Of a stretch of 64,000 bases of DNA, positions 44,925 to 57,900 are shown one piece after another. The translations under genes and the position numbers were made by a program. The DNA is from Microbacterium sp. C5A9. Its GTDB lineage: Bacteria; Actinomycetota; Actinomycetes; Actinomycetales; Microbacteriaceae. Each line of letters begins with the position of its first letter. Within the stretch, counting starts at the first letter, position 1. The stretch lies in NCBI RefSeq assembly GCF_022627955.1, contig NZ_JABXGD010000007.1, forward strand, positions 236,068 to 300,067, in the 5' to 3' direction. The notes beneath the pieces are model-generated. The model was given only the letters and a program-made list of their open reading frames with translations. It made no database searches and was not told the DNA's origin.

Positions 44925-45015
44925 CGGAGGCTCCTTCGGGCGTGTGCGTCCAACCTACGCCCGCCGATCTGTGGAAGGGCGGGCCGGCGTCGGTGGGGGT
45001 CGTTACGCTGGAGGG

Positions 45016-47046
<2,031 letters not shown>

Positions 47047-47069
47047 GCTGCGGGTCCCGACGCCTGCGA

Positions 47070-48353
47070 TCAGCGCGGTGGGAGCACGTCGTCCAGGTGC
47101 GAGCGCAGGTACGCGGCGACGTCGACCGCGCTGCGGTCGTAGAGCCACTGGTACTGCAGACCGTCCCACAGCGCGAGCAGCCAGATCGCCTCGTGCTCCG
47201 GATCGCGATGCGCGGGAAGATCTCCGTCGATCTGCGCGAGTCGGAACAGCTCGGCGAAATGGTCGATGACCCGACGGAAGCGTTCGGCGAAGTAGCCGTG
47301 CGCGGGGTGTGACGACGGCACGGCCTCGCACGACAGCACCGCGTACACCTCGATGAGCCCCGGCTCGTCCTGCGCGTTCACGCGGGCTCCCTCGGGGGTC
47401 GCACGCAGCGCTTCTCCCGCGCGCACGTGCTGGTCGGCGGAGGTGCGCACCTGGATCGAGCGATCGCGCTCCGAGAGCACGGCGCTGAGCAGCTGCTCCT
47501 TCGAGGCGTAGTGGTGGAGCAGGGTCGACTTCGACACCCCGACCGCCTCGGCGATGTCACGCAGACTGGTGTCGCCGTATCCCGTGCGCGAGAAGAGTCG
47601 GGTGGCATCGACCAGGATCTGGGCGCGGCGACGTCGTCCCACGGCATAGCCGGGGTCCATCTCCGGAAGGCCCCCGACCGTGGTCTCGGTGAGCGCGGGC
47701 AGCGGACCGGCCACCTCCGCGGAGACGGGCGGTTCCGAGGGATCGCGCCAGCCGAACGGAAGTGCCCACAGCGCCTCGCGTTCCTCGAGCATCCGGACCA
47801 CGTCGACGCGCTCGGGCAGATACTGCGCGATCAGCTGGACTCCGTCCCACCCGGCCATGTGTCGCACGGTCTCGTCGTCCACGTCGCGATCCGCGTCGAT
47901 CGTGCCGTGCAGCGCCGCATCCTCGAGCACCTCTGACGTCATCGCGCGCAGGCGCGAGTACCGCTCGCGCATGCGCTGGTGTGCCGGATGCTCACTGGCG
48001 GATGCCTCGCCGGTGAGCGCCGCGAACAGCTCGATGTACCCCGGGGTGACGGCGTTGCGCCGGGCGACCGCGGCGAAGATCAGTTCGCCGGGCTCGGCGG
48101 CCGCGGCGATCAGATCGAAGGCCTTCTCGTTGTCGTCCTCGAAGTCGGCGACGACCTCGGCCAGCAGGTCGTCCTTCGACGAGAAGTGACCGAGCAGCCC
48201 GGGGTGGCTCACGGATGCCGCCGCGGCGATGTCCCTCAGGGATGTCGCCCGGTAGCCGTTCGAGACGAAGAGCGTGCGGGCGGCATCGACGATCCTCGCG
48301 CGCGTCGCCGCCGCGCGTGCCTGACGCGAGCCCGTCGTCGCCATCGTCATCAT
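47070..48353 (-). CDS. Tandem (double) TetR family regulator
   Basis: A 427-residue protein made of two complete TetR repressors in one chain. HTH 1: ARIVDAARTLFVSNGYRATS with SLRDIAAAASVSHPGLLGHF. HTH 2, about 225 residues later: AQILVDATRLFSRTGYGDTS with SLRDIAEAVGVSKSTLLHHY. Each is followed by a ligand-binding-type helical domain (TPGYIELFAALTGEAS and EPGLIEVYAVLSCEAV). One chain thus equals a TetR dimer. The start chosen has GAAGGGG upstream. It is divergent from the sugar transporter, with two operator copies between them, and probably represses the glycoside module. Confidence 0.9.
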   Translation of the reverse strand: MMTMATTGSRQARAAATRARIVDAARTLFVSNGYRATSLRDIAAAASVSHPGLLGHFSSKDDLLAEVVADFEDDNEKAFDLIAAAAEPGELIFAAVARRNAVTPGYIELFAALTGEASASEHPAHQRMRERYSRLRAMTSEVLEDAALHGTIDADRDVDDETVRHMAGWDGVQLIAQYLPERVDVVRMLEEREALWALPFGWRDPSEPPVSAEVAGPLPALTETTVGGLPEMDPGYAVGRRRRAQILVDATRLFSRTGYGDTSLRDIAEAVGVSKSTLLHHYASKEQLLSAVLSERDRSIQVRTSADQHVRAGEALRATPEGARVNAQDEPGLIEVYAVLSCEAVPSSHPAHGYFAERFRRVIDHFAELFRLAQIDGDLPAHRDPEHEAIWLLALWDGLQYQWLYDRSAVDVAAYLRSHLDDVLPPR

Positions 48354-48382
48354 CGTCACCCCTTCCCCCTCATTCTCGCTCA

Positions 48383-48418
48383 TTACCACTCGGTCGGCAT
48401 TCGGTTACCAATCGGTCG
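48383..48418. promoter_or_regulatory. Tandem operator copies, 22 bp apart
   Basis: TTACCACTCGGTCG (48383-48396) and TTACCAATCGGTCG (48405-48418) differ at one base and are offset by 22 bp, about two DNA turns. The second TTACCA (48405-48410) lies 17 bp before TATCGT (48428-48433), a fitting -35/-10 pair for the sugar transporter. Binding there would block that promoter. Confidence 0.75.
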
Positions 48419-48488
48419 AATTTGGTGTATCGTCGTCTCGACGCCGCTCGCGGAGGATCGGCGCACCTGTGCTCGAGAGGACCCCTTC

Positions 48489-49787
48489 ATGACAGAGCTG
48501 TCATCGGCCGCGACTGCGGCCGCCGTCGGAACGACCGGCTTCAAAGCCCCCGGCACCACGCCGGTCACGACGCCGCGCAGCTACGCACCGGGACTCGCCG
48601 CCGTGAACTTCGGTGTCTACCTGGCGCTGCTCACCCCGGTCATGGTGTCGATGGCGTTCAAGATCCAGCGACTCGACCCCGTGAACACCGAGGGCAGTCT
48701 CGGACTCGTCATGGGCGTCGGCGCCGCCTTCGCCCTGATCGCCAACCCGCTGGTCGGGCGTCTCTCCGACCGGACGACCTCGAAGTGGGGCATGCGGCGT
48801 CCGTGGATCCTCGGCGGCGCGATCGTCGGACTCGGCGGTTTCGTCGTCATCGGCGTGGCCACCTCGGTGCTCGTGGTGCTGCTCGCCTGGTGCCTCGTGC
48901 AGGCGTCGATGAACGCGGTGCTCGCCGCGGCCAACGCGACGCTTCCCGATCAGGTGCCGGTCGAGAACCGGGGCAAGGTCTCGGGCATCGTCGGAATCAC
49001 GATGCCGATCGGCATCCTCGCGGGCAGCTTCATCGTGAACTTCCTGCCCGGCGACGTCGAGAGATTCGTCGTCCCCGGCGTGATCGCCCTGATCGTCGTG
49101 GTCATCTTCGTGCTGACGCTCAAGGACCGTCGTCTGACCGAGAAGCCCGCCACGCGCTTCACTGTCGGCACCTTCTTCGGCTCGTTCGTGTTCAACCCGC
49201 GCAAGCACCCGGACTTCGGGTGGACGTGGCTGACCAAGTTCTTCGTCATGTTCGGCTACGCCGGCATCGCCACGTTCCTGCCGCTGTACCTGGTGACCAG
49301 GTTCGGTCTCGACGAGCAGGGAGCGGTGAGCACGATCCTGATCTCCAACCTCGCCTCGATGGCCGCCATGGCGATCTCCGCGCCCGTGGGTGGGTTCCTC
49401 TCCGACAGGATCGGCAAGCGCCGCCCCTTCGTCGCGATCGCAGGACTCATCATGGTCGTCGGCCTCGTGCTGCTGGCGGTCGCGCCGAGCATCGCCGTCG
49501 TGATCGTCGCCCAGACGATCATCGGCCTCGGTGCAGGGTCGTTCCTGTCGGTCGACCTCGCTCTCGCCACCGAAGTGCTCCCCAACCCCGACGACGTCGC
49601 CAAGGACCTCGGTGTCCTGAACATGGCCAATGCGCTGCCGCAGTCGATCGCTCCGGCCATCGCGCCGAGCATCATCGCGATCGGCGCCGCCACACCGCTC
49701 GGTGGCTACACCACCTGGTATCTCTTCGGCGCGCTGGTCGCGCTCGCGGGTGCCGTCCTCGTCTATCGCATCAAGGGAGTCAAGTGA
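48489..49787 (+). CDS. GPH-type MFS sugar transporter
   Basis: A 432-residue 12-helix transporter of the glycoside/pentoside/hexuronide cation symporter type. After a 30-residue soluble start come LAAVNFGVYLALLTPVMVSM and the cytoplasmic loop motif GRLSDRTTSKWGMRRPW, a GPH mark, echoed in the second half by FLSDRIGKRRPF. AGAGGA lies upstream of ATG 48489. It is coupled to the GH3 glycosidase gene, whose start lies just after its stop, so it likely imports a beta-glucoside or oligosaccharide for that enzyme. Confidence 0.9.
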   Translation: MTELSSAATAAAVGTTGFKAPGTTPVTTPRSYAPGLAAVNFGVYLALLTPVMVSMAFKIQRLDPVNTEGSLGLVMGVGAAFALIANPLVGRLSDRTTSKWGMRRPWILGGAIVGLGGFVVIGVATSVLVVLLAWCLVQASMNAVLAAANATLPDQVPVENRGKVSGIVGITMPIGILAGSFIVNFLPGDVERFVVPGVIALIVVVIFVLTLKDRRLTEKPATRFTVGTFFGSFVFNPRKHPDFGWTWLTKFFVMFGYAGIATFLPLYLVTRFGLDEQGAVSTILISNLASMAAMAISAPVGGFLSDRIGKRRPFVAIAGLIMVVGLVLLAVAPSIAVVIVAQTIIGLGAGSFLSVDLALATEVLPNPDDVAKDLGVLNMANALPQSIAPAIAPSIIAIGAATPLGGYTTWYLFGALVALAGAVLVYRIKGVK

Positions 49788-49789
49788 CC

Positions 49790-51559
49790 ATGGCCGACAC
49801 GACGACCGTCGATCAGGTGTCCGAGCGGCCCTGGCTCGATGCGGAGCTCCCCGTCGACGAGCGGGTGCAGCTGCTTCTCGACGAGATGACGATCGAGGAG
49901 AAGGCGGGACTCTTCTTCCACACGATGATCGCGATCGGCGATCTCGACGAGCAGGACCCGACCTTCGCCACGCCGAGTGCCCGCGAGTTCGTCGACGTGA
50001 AGAAGATGACGCACTTCAATCTTCTGGGCGCCGCCCCGACGGGGCGCGAGATCGCCGCGTGGCAGAACGCACTGCAGCGGCTCGCCGCGTCCACGCGCCT
50101 GGGGATCCCGGTGACGCTGTCGACCGATCCTCGGCACTCGTTCAGCGAGAATCCCGGGGCGTCGATCCTCGCAGGGCCCTTCTCGCAGTGGCCCGAGACG
50201 CTCGGCCTCGCAGCCACGCGCGATCCCGATCTGGTCGAGCGGTTCGCAGATATCGCCCGACAGGAATATACGGCTGTCGGCCTCCGCGTGGCCCTGCATC
50301 CGCAGGTCGATCTGGCGACCGAACCCCGCTGGGCGCGACAGACTGCGACGTTCGGAGAAGACGCCGAACTCGCCGGCATTCTCGGATCGGCATATATCCG
50401 AGGGTTCCAGGGCGCCTCGTTCGGGCCGGGCTCGGTCTCGACCATGACGAAGCACTTCCCCGGTGGCGGACCGCAGAAGGACGGCGAGGACCCGCACTTC
50501 GCCTACGGCCGCGAACAGGTGTATCCGGGCGGGCAGTTCGAGCTGCACCTGAAGCCGTTCGAAGACGCCATCGCGGCGGGAACGCGCCAGATGATGCCGT
50601 ACTACGGCATGCCCGTCGGCACCGACCACGAGGAGGTCGGCTTCGGGTTCAACAGGTCGGTCATCACGGGTCTGCTGCGCGAGCGCTTCGGCTTCGACGG
50701 CCTCGTGTGCGCGGACTGGGGCCTGATCAACGACGCGAAGATCTTCGGCCAGCCGTTTCCGGCGCGGGCGTGGGGTGTCGAGGACCTGAGCCCTCGTGAG
50801 CGGATGCGCAAGGTGCTCGACGCGGGAGCCGACCAGTTCGGCGGCGAGGACTGCCCCGAGCTGCTCCTCGAACTCGTCGCCGACGGCTCGATCTCGGAGG
50901 CGCGCCTCGACGTCTCGGCGCGACGCATCCTGCGCGAGAAGTTCGAGCTGGGGCTCTTCGAGAACCCGTTCGTCGATGAGGACGCCGCAGACGACGTGGT
51001 GGGTCGCGCCGACTTCCGCGCCGCGGGCGAGCAGGCGCAGCGCGCATCGATCACCGTCCTGACGAACGACCACGCCCTGCCGTTCGCAGCCGCGACGAAG
51101 CTCTACGTCGAAGGCATCGACGCCGAGACCGCCTCCGCGTACGGTGAGGTCGTCGCCACTCCGGCCGAGGCCGACCTCGCGATCCTCCGCCTGCATGCGC
51201 CGTTCGAGCAGCGGGAGACGGCCTTCGAGAACTTCTTCCACGCGGGTTCCCTCGACTTCCCCGCCGAGGTCGTCGCACACGTGCGCGAGGTCGCCGACGC
51301 CGTGCCCACGGTCGTCGATGTCCTGGCCGATCGCCCGCCGATCCTCGAGCCCATCACCGACGTCGCGGCGGCGGTCACGGTCAACTGGGGTGCGTCTGGG
51401 TCGGCCTTGCTCGACGTCCTCAGCGGTCGTGCGAGCGGGGGAGGCCGGCTGCCGTTCGACCTTCCGCGATCCATGGCCGCGGTCGAGGCGTCGCGCCCGG
51501 ACGTGCCGTTCGACACCGCCGATCCGCTCTTCCGGTTCGGGCACGGCCTCACGCTCTAG
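49790..51559 (+). CDS. Glycoside hydrolase family 3 enzyme (beta-glucosidase type)
   Basis: A 589-residue intracellular GH3 hydrolase. The first domain carries the substrate-binding KHFPGGG (221-227) and the nucleophile Asp309 in GLVCADWG. The second alpha/beta domain is recognisable by SITVLTNDHALPF and ends FRFGHGLTL. At under 600 residues it lacks the C-terminal fibronectin-like domain of many beta-glucosidases. There is no signal peptide, so it acts on imported sugar. ATG 49790 follows AAGGGAG at a good distance; a GTG at 49784 overlapping the transporter stop is the alternative start. Confidence 0.92.
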   Translation: MADTTTVDQVSERPWLDAELPVDERVQLLLDEMTIEEKAGLFFHTMIAIGDLDEQDPTFATPSAREFVDVKKMTHFNLLGAAPTGREIAAWQNALQRLAASTRLGIPVTLSTDPRHSFSENPGASILAGPFSQWPETLGLAATRDPDLVERFADIARQEYTAVGLRVALHPQVDLATEPRWARQTATFGEDAELAGILGSAYIRGFQGASFGPGSVSTMTKHFPGGGPQKDGEDPHFAYGREQVYPGGQFELHLKPFEDAIAAGTRQMMPYYGMPVGTDHEEVGFGFNRSVITGLLRERFGFDGLVCADWGLINDAKIFGQPFPARAWGVEDLSPRERMRKVLDAGADQFGGEDCPELLLELVADGSISEARLDVSARRILREKFELGLFENPFVDEDAADDVVGRADFRAAGEQAQRASITVLTNDHALPFAAATKLYVEGIDAETASAYGEVVATPAEADLAILRLHAPFEQRETAFENFFHAGSLDFPAEVVAHVREVADAVPTVVDVLADRPPILEPITDVAAAVTVNWGASGSALLDVLSGRASGGGRLPFDLPRSMAAVEASRPDVPFDTADPLFRFGHGLTL

Positions 51560-51588
51560 CGCGCGTCGGGCCGCCCGCCCGACCCCTC

Positions 51589-51630
51589 CGCCGAACGCCC
51601 CGCAGGTTCACTCCTGCGGGGCGTTCGGCG
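51589..51630 (+). terminator. 18-bp perfect hairpin terminator after the GH3 gene
   Basis: CGCCGAACGCCCCGCAGG (51589-51606) pairs exactly with CCTGCGGGGCGTTCGGCG (51613-51630) across a 6-nt loop. It ends the transporter-glycosidase operon. Confidence 0.88.
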
Positions 51631-51953
51631 TGTGCGGGCACCCCGTCGGAGGCCCTCGCCGCTGCCGGTCGCGCACGACGGGCGATGCGCGACACGCCGA
51701 CGAGCGACGGCGACATCATCCTGAGCATTCTGTCGGCTGAACGCGCATTCAACTCGACGTTAAGTTGATTGAACGGACAGTCAGATTGCAGATTGTCTCA
51801 AATAGTCGTTCTGTTACGCCTGCACTTAAGACAAAACCTGGACTTGAGCCGTGAAAAACGGCAATACTGTCCCCCACATGCGCTCTGTCGATGAAGTCGT
51901 CGACACCTGGGGAGGGCCTATGACGCGGATTATCTGCATCACGGGAGAGGCGA
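51631..51953 (+). promoter_or_regulatory. AT-rich control region of the surface protein gene
   Basis: About 320 nt with no gene. The part from 51750 to 51870 is the most AT-rich non-coding stretch in the window. It contains CTTAAGACA (near 51827, also found before the VanY gene at 33149) and TTGAGC (51844-51849) with TACTGT (51865-51870) at 15 bp, a possible promoter. A short open frame from 51920 is not convincing. Long leader and AT content suggest regulated expression or foreign upstream DNA. Confidence 0.45.
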
Positions 51954-54900
51954 ATGGGCAACATGGAGGGGAAGACTCTGCGCACGCGCAGAGCCATCGG
52001 AGGGGGAATCGCGGGCGTTACGGCAGCCGCGGTCGTCCTTACGAGTGCATTGATCCCATCGGCGGCGAATGCGCTCGATGCGGCGAATCCGAACGATCCG
52101 TCAGTCGCGCAGGGGCAGATCATCCAGCTGCCTGCGCCGCTGCTCGGGGGGATCGACGTCGCATCGCTCGGGCACACGCTCACGTCCAACCCGGCTGCTG
52201 CCGGACCCGAACTCGGCGGCCTCGACGTCGCCGTTCTCGAGACGCTGGGGATCCAGGTCGGTGCGGTGAATCTCCCGCTCCTGACCGACGGGACGACTCC
52301 CGGCCTCCTGCAGCTCGGTGACCTCGGCGCGACCCAGAGCTACAGCTCCTCGCCGACCCAGACGCAGTCGATCGCGTCGTCCGGAACGATCACGTCGGGT
52401 GGCGCGATCGATGCCGGCGCGATCGACGGCAGCAGCAACCCCGGCTCCCTCGAACTGACCGGTCTGCTCTCGCAGCTCGGTCTCACCGGCGTGACCGACG
52501 GCATCATCGACGAGGCATCCGTGAGCATCGGCGCGCTCGCATCGCGCGCCGAATCCACGGAAGACGTCGTCTCGTCCGAGTACCGCGTGGCGGATCTCGG
52601 CGTCGATCTGCACAGCCAGCTCCTCGACGAGCTCGCCGACACTCTCGACACCACGGTGCAGGGTGCACTCACTCCCGTGAGCGACCTGGTCGGCCCCGGG
52701 GGAGCGCTGAGCACGCTCACCAACTCGATCTCGAGCACGCTCAACGGCATCAACGCGATCGTCGCGCAGGTGCGTTCCACCGGTGTGACCTCGACCATCG
52801 TCGGGCTCGACACGGTCGGGCAGACCGTCGCGAACGAGGTGCTGAACGAGCCGGTCCAGAACACGACCGGATCCGTTCTGGTCGACCTCGAGACCGGCAC
52901 GATCTCCGCGAACCTCGCCCAGATCCTCGTCGAGACGGGGCAGGGCGCCGATCTCAACAACCTGCCGGCGAACACGCCGGTGCTGTCCGCCGCGACCATC
53001 GCCGCGATCCAGCAGGGTGTCACCTCGGCACTGACCGGCACCCACCCCGACAGCCTGAACGGCAAGCTGTCGTCGATCCTCACGACGACGATCAACGCAC
53101 TGCAAGTGCAGCTGCGGGTGAACATCCAGCTGTACACGCCGGCCATCCCGCCGCTCACTCCCGAGATCAGCCTCGCGACGGGTGACATCACCGTCGCCGG
53201 GTCGCTGGCGCAGTTCGCCGGCATCGGCGCGCAGCCGACGGTGACGCCGAACATCACTCTCGCCGGACTCAACCTCTCGCTGCTCACCGCACCTGTGGTC
53301 GCTCTGCTGACCAGCACGCTGGCGACCGTGACCGCGCCGCTCGTGACGACCGCGCTCAACAGCGTCGTCCCCGGGTTGCAGACCACGCTCGCCGGGATCA
53401 CCGGACCGCTCCTGGCGGGCCTCGACCCGGTTCTCCAGGGTGTGCTGTCGGGCGTCGCGACCATCACGATCAACCAGCAGGACGAGCCGGGCGACATCGC
53501 CGGCGACAGCTTCACGGTCCGCGCCCTGGGCATCAACCTGCTGCCAGCGGTCGGTGGCGGGGTCGAGCTCGACCTGGGGTCCTCGACCGTCAAGTCGGCC
53601 GCCGCGGCAGTCGCTGCCGTCGACGCGGCAGACACGGTTCCGGCGGGCACGAGCCTGCCCGTCACCGGGTCGGGGTGGCCGGCAGAGACCGACGTCTCGA
53701 TCGCGGTCACGGCTCCGGGTGGAGCGCCCGTCAACGACCCCGTCGTCGTGACGACCGACGTCAACGGAGCGTTCACGACGGACTTCTTCATCCCCGCGGT
53801 GACGACTCCGGGTGCGGGCTACACCGTGACGGCGACGGCCGGCGCGATCACGGCGACCGACACGACGGAGGTCACGGCCGCTGCGACGATCGATGCCGCA
53901 CCCGCCGTGCAGCAGGGCACCGACCTCGCGGTGACCGGCGCGAACTGGCCTGCCAACACCTCGGTGTCGGTGCAGCTGACCGCTCCTGGTGGCGCGGCGA
54001 TCGGCGGGCCGGAGACGGCCACGACCGATGAGTTCGGCGTCTTCACACTCGCCTACCCGGTGCCTGCGGGAACTCCCGCCGCCGAGGGGTACCTCGTGAC
54101 CGCCACGGCCGGTGCGCAGACAGCCGCCGATGAGACCGAGGTGACGGCGGCCCCGGTGCCGGTCGTCGACGCGGCCGCGACGGTGCAGGCCGGCACGGAT
54201 CTCGCGATCAGCGGCAACACCTGGCCCGCAGACACGGACATCACGCTGCAGCTGACGGCTCCCGGTACCGGTGAAGATGTCGGCGGTCCCATCACCGTGA
54301 CGACCGACGGCGCCGGTGCTTTCACGACCGACTATCCCGTGCCCGCATCCGCGGTGCCGGGTGCCGGGTACGTGGTCACGGCGACGGCCGGTGCGCAGTC
54401 GGCGATCGACACGACCGAGGTGACGCCCGCAGTCGCGGTGGATGCGGCGGACACGGCTCAGGCCGGCACTGATCTGCCGATCACGGGTGCCAACTGGCCC
54501 GCGAACACGGAGATCACGGTCCAGCTGACCGCGCCCGGCGGTGGAGCGGTCGGCGGCCCTGAGACGGTCACGACCGACGGATCGGGCGGCTTCACGCTGA
54601 ACTACCCGGTTCCTGCGGATGCCGAGCCGGGCACGGGTTACACCGTGACCGCCACGGCCGGAACGCAGACCGCGACCGACACGACCGAGATCACGGCAGC
54701 CGCGACGATCGATGCGGCGCCTGCAGTGCAGGCGGGCACCGACCTGGCTGTGACCGGGTCGAACTGGCCGGCGAACACCGTCGTCACGGTGCAGCTGACG
54801 GCGCCCGGTGGCGGTGCGATCGGAGGGCCGGAGACGGCGACGACCGACGGCACGGGCGTGTTCACCCTCGACTACCCGGTTCCCGCAGGTACCCCCGCTG

Positions 54901-57900
54901 CGACCGGTTACACCGTGACCGCGAATGTGGGTCCGCAGACGGCGACTGACACGACCGAGGTGACGGCTGCGCCGGTGCCTGTGGTGGATGCCGCCGACTC
55001 GGCCCAGGCCGGCACGGATCTGGCGATCAGCGGCAACACGTGGCCGGCCAACACCGAGATCACGCTGCAGCTGACCGCTCCCGGTACCGGCGAGAACGTC
55101 GGCGGACCTGAGACGGTCACGACCGACGCCGCCGGTGCCTTCACGTTCGACTACCCGGTGCCCGCATCCGCGGTCGCGGGAACCGGCTACGTCGTCACGG
55201 CGACGGCCGGTGCGCAGTCGGCGATCGACACGACCGAGATCACGGCGGCCGCGACAGTGGATGCCGCGGACACGGCTCAGGCGGGCACGCCTCTGCCGAT
55301 CACGGGTGCGAACTGGCCCGCGAACACGGAGATCACGGTGCAGCTGACGGCGCCCGGTGGTGGAGCGGTCGGCGGTCCTGAGACGGTCACGACCGACGGA
55401 TCGGGTGGCTTCACGCTGAACTACCCGGTTCCTGCGGACGCCGAGCCGGGCACGGGTTACACCGTGACCGCCACGGCCGGTGCGCAGTCGGCGATCGACA
55501 CGACCGAGATCACGGCGGCCGCGACAGTGGATGCCGCGGACACGGCTCAGGCGGGCACGCCTCTGCCGATCACGGGTGCGAACTGGCCCGCGAACACGGA
55601 GATCACGGTGCAGCTGACGGCGCCCGGTGGTGGAGCGGTCGGTGGCCCTGAGACGGTCACGACCGACGGATCGGGTGGCTTCACGCTGAACTACCCGGTT
55701 CCTGCGGACGCCGAGCCGGGCACGGGTTACACCGTGACCGCCACGGCCGGAACGCAGACCGCGACCGACACGACCGAGATCACGGCAGCCGCGACAGTGG
55801 ACGCCGCGGACACCGTCGAGGCGGGCACCGATCTGACGGTGACGGGTGCCGGCTGGCCGGCGAACACGCTGATCACCGTGCAGCTCACGGCACCAGGGGG
55901 TGGCGCGAACATCGGCGGCCCCGAGACCGTGACGACCGGTGCGCTCGGCGCGTTCACGCTGGACTACCCGGTCCCGGCCGGAACGCCGGCGGGCACGGGC
56001 TACACCGTGACGGCTTCGGCGGGCGCGCAGACGGCGACAGACACCACCGAGGTCACGGCGGCCGCGGTCGTCGTGGACGCGGCTGATTCCGTCCCGGCGG
56101 GCACGAACCTGTCGGTGACGGGATCGGGCTGGCCGATCAACACCACGGTGACGCTGCAGCTGACCGCCCCCGGCGGTGGCGCAGACGTCGGCGGCCCGGT
56201 CGATGTGACGACGGATGGCTTCGGAGCCTTCGCGACGGTCTACGCCGTGCCCGCGGATGCGACGCCGGCCACCGGCTACACGATCACGGCGACGGCAGGC
56301 GCGATCACCGCGACCGACACCACCGAGGTGACGGCGGGTGACCCGGGCGACGTCAACACGAACGCGGCGGCCTCGGCATCCGCATCGGCAGACGCGACCG
56401 CAGACGGCGACCCCTCCGCTCAGGCGGCGGCAGAAGCTGCCGCACTCGCCGACGCGACGTCGAGCGCATCGGCTGCGGCCACCGCTGACGCGACGGCGGC
56501 GGCAGAGGCGGCGGCGACGCCGGACGCCTCGAGCGCGGTCTCTGCCGATGCGACCACCGACGTGAACGCCTCGGCGGCGGTCGCGGCGCAGGCTGCGGCG
56601 CAGGCTGATGCGTCGGATGACGCGAACGCCTCGGCGTCGACGGCTGCGGACGCGAACTCCGCCGCCTCGTCGCAGTCGGCGGCGACGAGCGATTCGTCCA
56701 CGGATGCGTCCTCGGAGGCCTCGTCCAGCACGAACGCGGCGGCCTCGGCATCCGCGTCGGCAGACGCCACCGCAGACGGCGACCCGTCCGCTCAGGCGGC
56801 GGCTGAGGCTGCGGCCTTCGCCGACGCCACGTCGACCGCCTCGGCTGCGGCCGATGCGAGCGCGGAGTCGGCGGCTGAGGCGGCGGCTGAGGCTGCGGCC
56901 TCGTCCGACGCATCGACGACCTCGACGTCGGACGCGAACGCACAGGCTGCGGCAGCCGCTCAGGCGGCGGCGCAGGCGGACGCCTCGGATGACACGAACG
57001 CCTCGGCCTCGGCCGTCGCCGACGCGAACTCCTCGACCGCAGCGCAGGCTGCAGCCGTGGCGAACGCGAGCGACGACGCCTCGGCGGACGCATCGACGAA
57101 CGCCAACGCGGCGGCCTCGGCCTCCGCCTCCGCGAACGCCGACGCCACCACCGCGGCAGTCGCCGAAGCCTCTGCGCAGGCAGCGGCCTTCGCCGACGCG
57201 ACGTCGGAGGGCTCGGCAGCCGCCGATCCCTCGGCAGAAGCCGCGGCGCAGTCCGCAGCCACCGCCACCTCCTCGGCGGCGGCCACGGCCGACGCCACCT
57301 CGGCAGCGAACGCCAACGCGGCAGTGGCTGCTCAGGCGGCCGCGCAGGCGGACGCATCCGACGACACGGCGGCTCAGGCCTCGGCGGTCGCGAATGCGAA
57401 CGCCTCGTCGGCGGCGGATGCGGCAGCGATCGCGAACTCGTCGACGGATGCCTCCAGCGAGGCGGCGGCGACGGCGCAGGCGAACACCAACGCCTCGGCG
57501 TCGGCGGCGGCTTCGGCGCAGGCGGATGACGACAGCAACGCCTCGGCCCAGGCCGCGGCGGAGTCTGCGGCACTCGCCGACGCGACCAGCTCGGCCTCGG
57601 CTGCGGCGGATGTCACGGCGAACGCGGCAGCCCAGGCGGCCGCGACCGACGATGCATCCACGGACGCCTCGTCGACCGCGACGTCCGAGGCGAACGCCTC
57701 GGCGGCTGCGGCGGCTGCGGCGCAGGCGGCGGCTCAGAACGATGCGACCTCGACCAGCGCGGCGGATTCGTCGGCGTCGGCCGATGCCGACCCGAACGCC
57801 TCCGCGGCAGCGGCCGCCAACGCCTCGGCGTCGGCGACCGCCTCCGCGACGGCGGCTGCGGACGCCTCGGCGGAAGCCGCGGCCGAGGCATCGTCCTCCG

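Noticed and set aside
53617..56338. CRISPR-like array
   Set aside because: The repeats are 270-bp in-frame protein domains, not short repeats with spacers.
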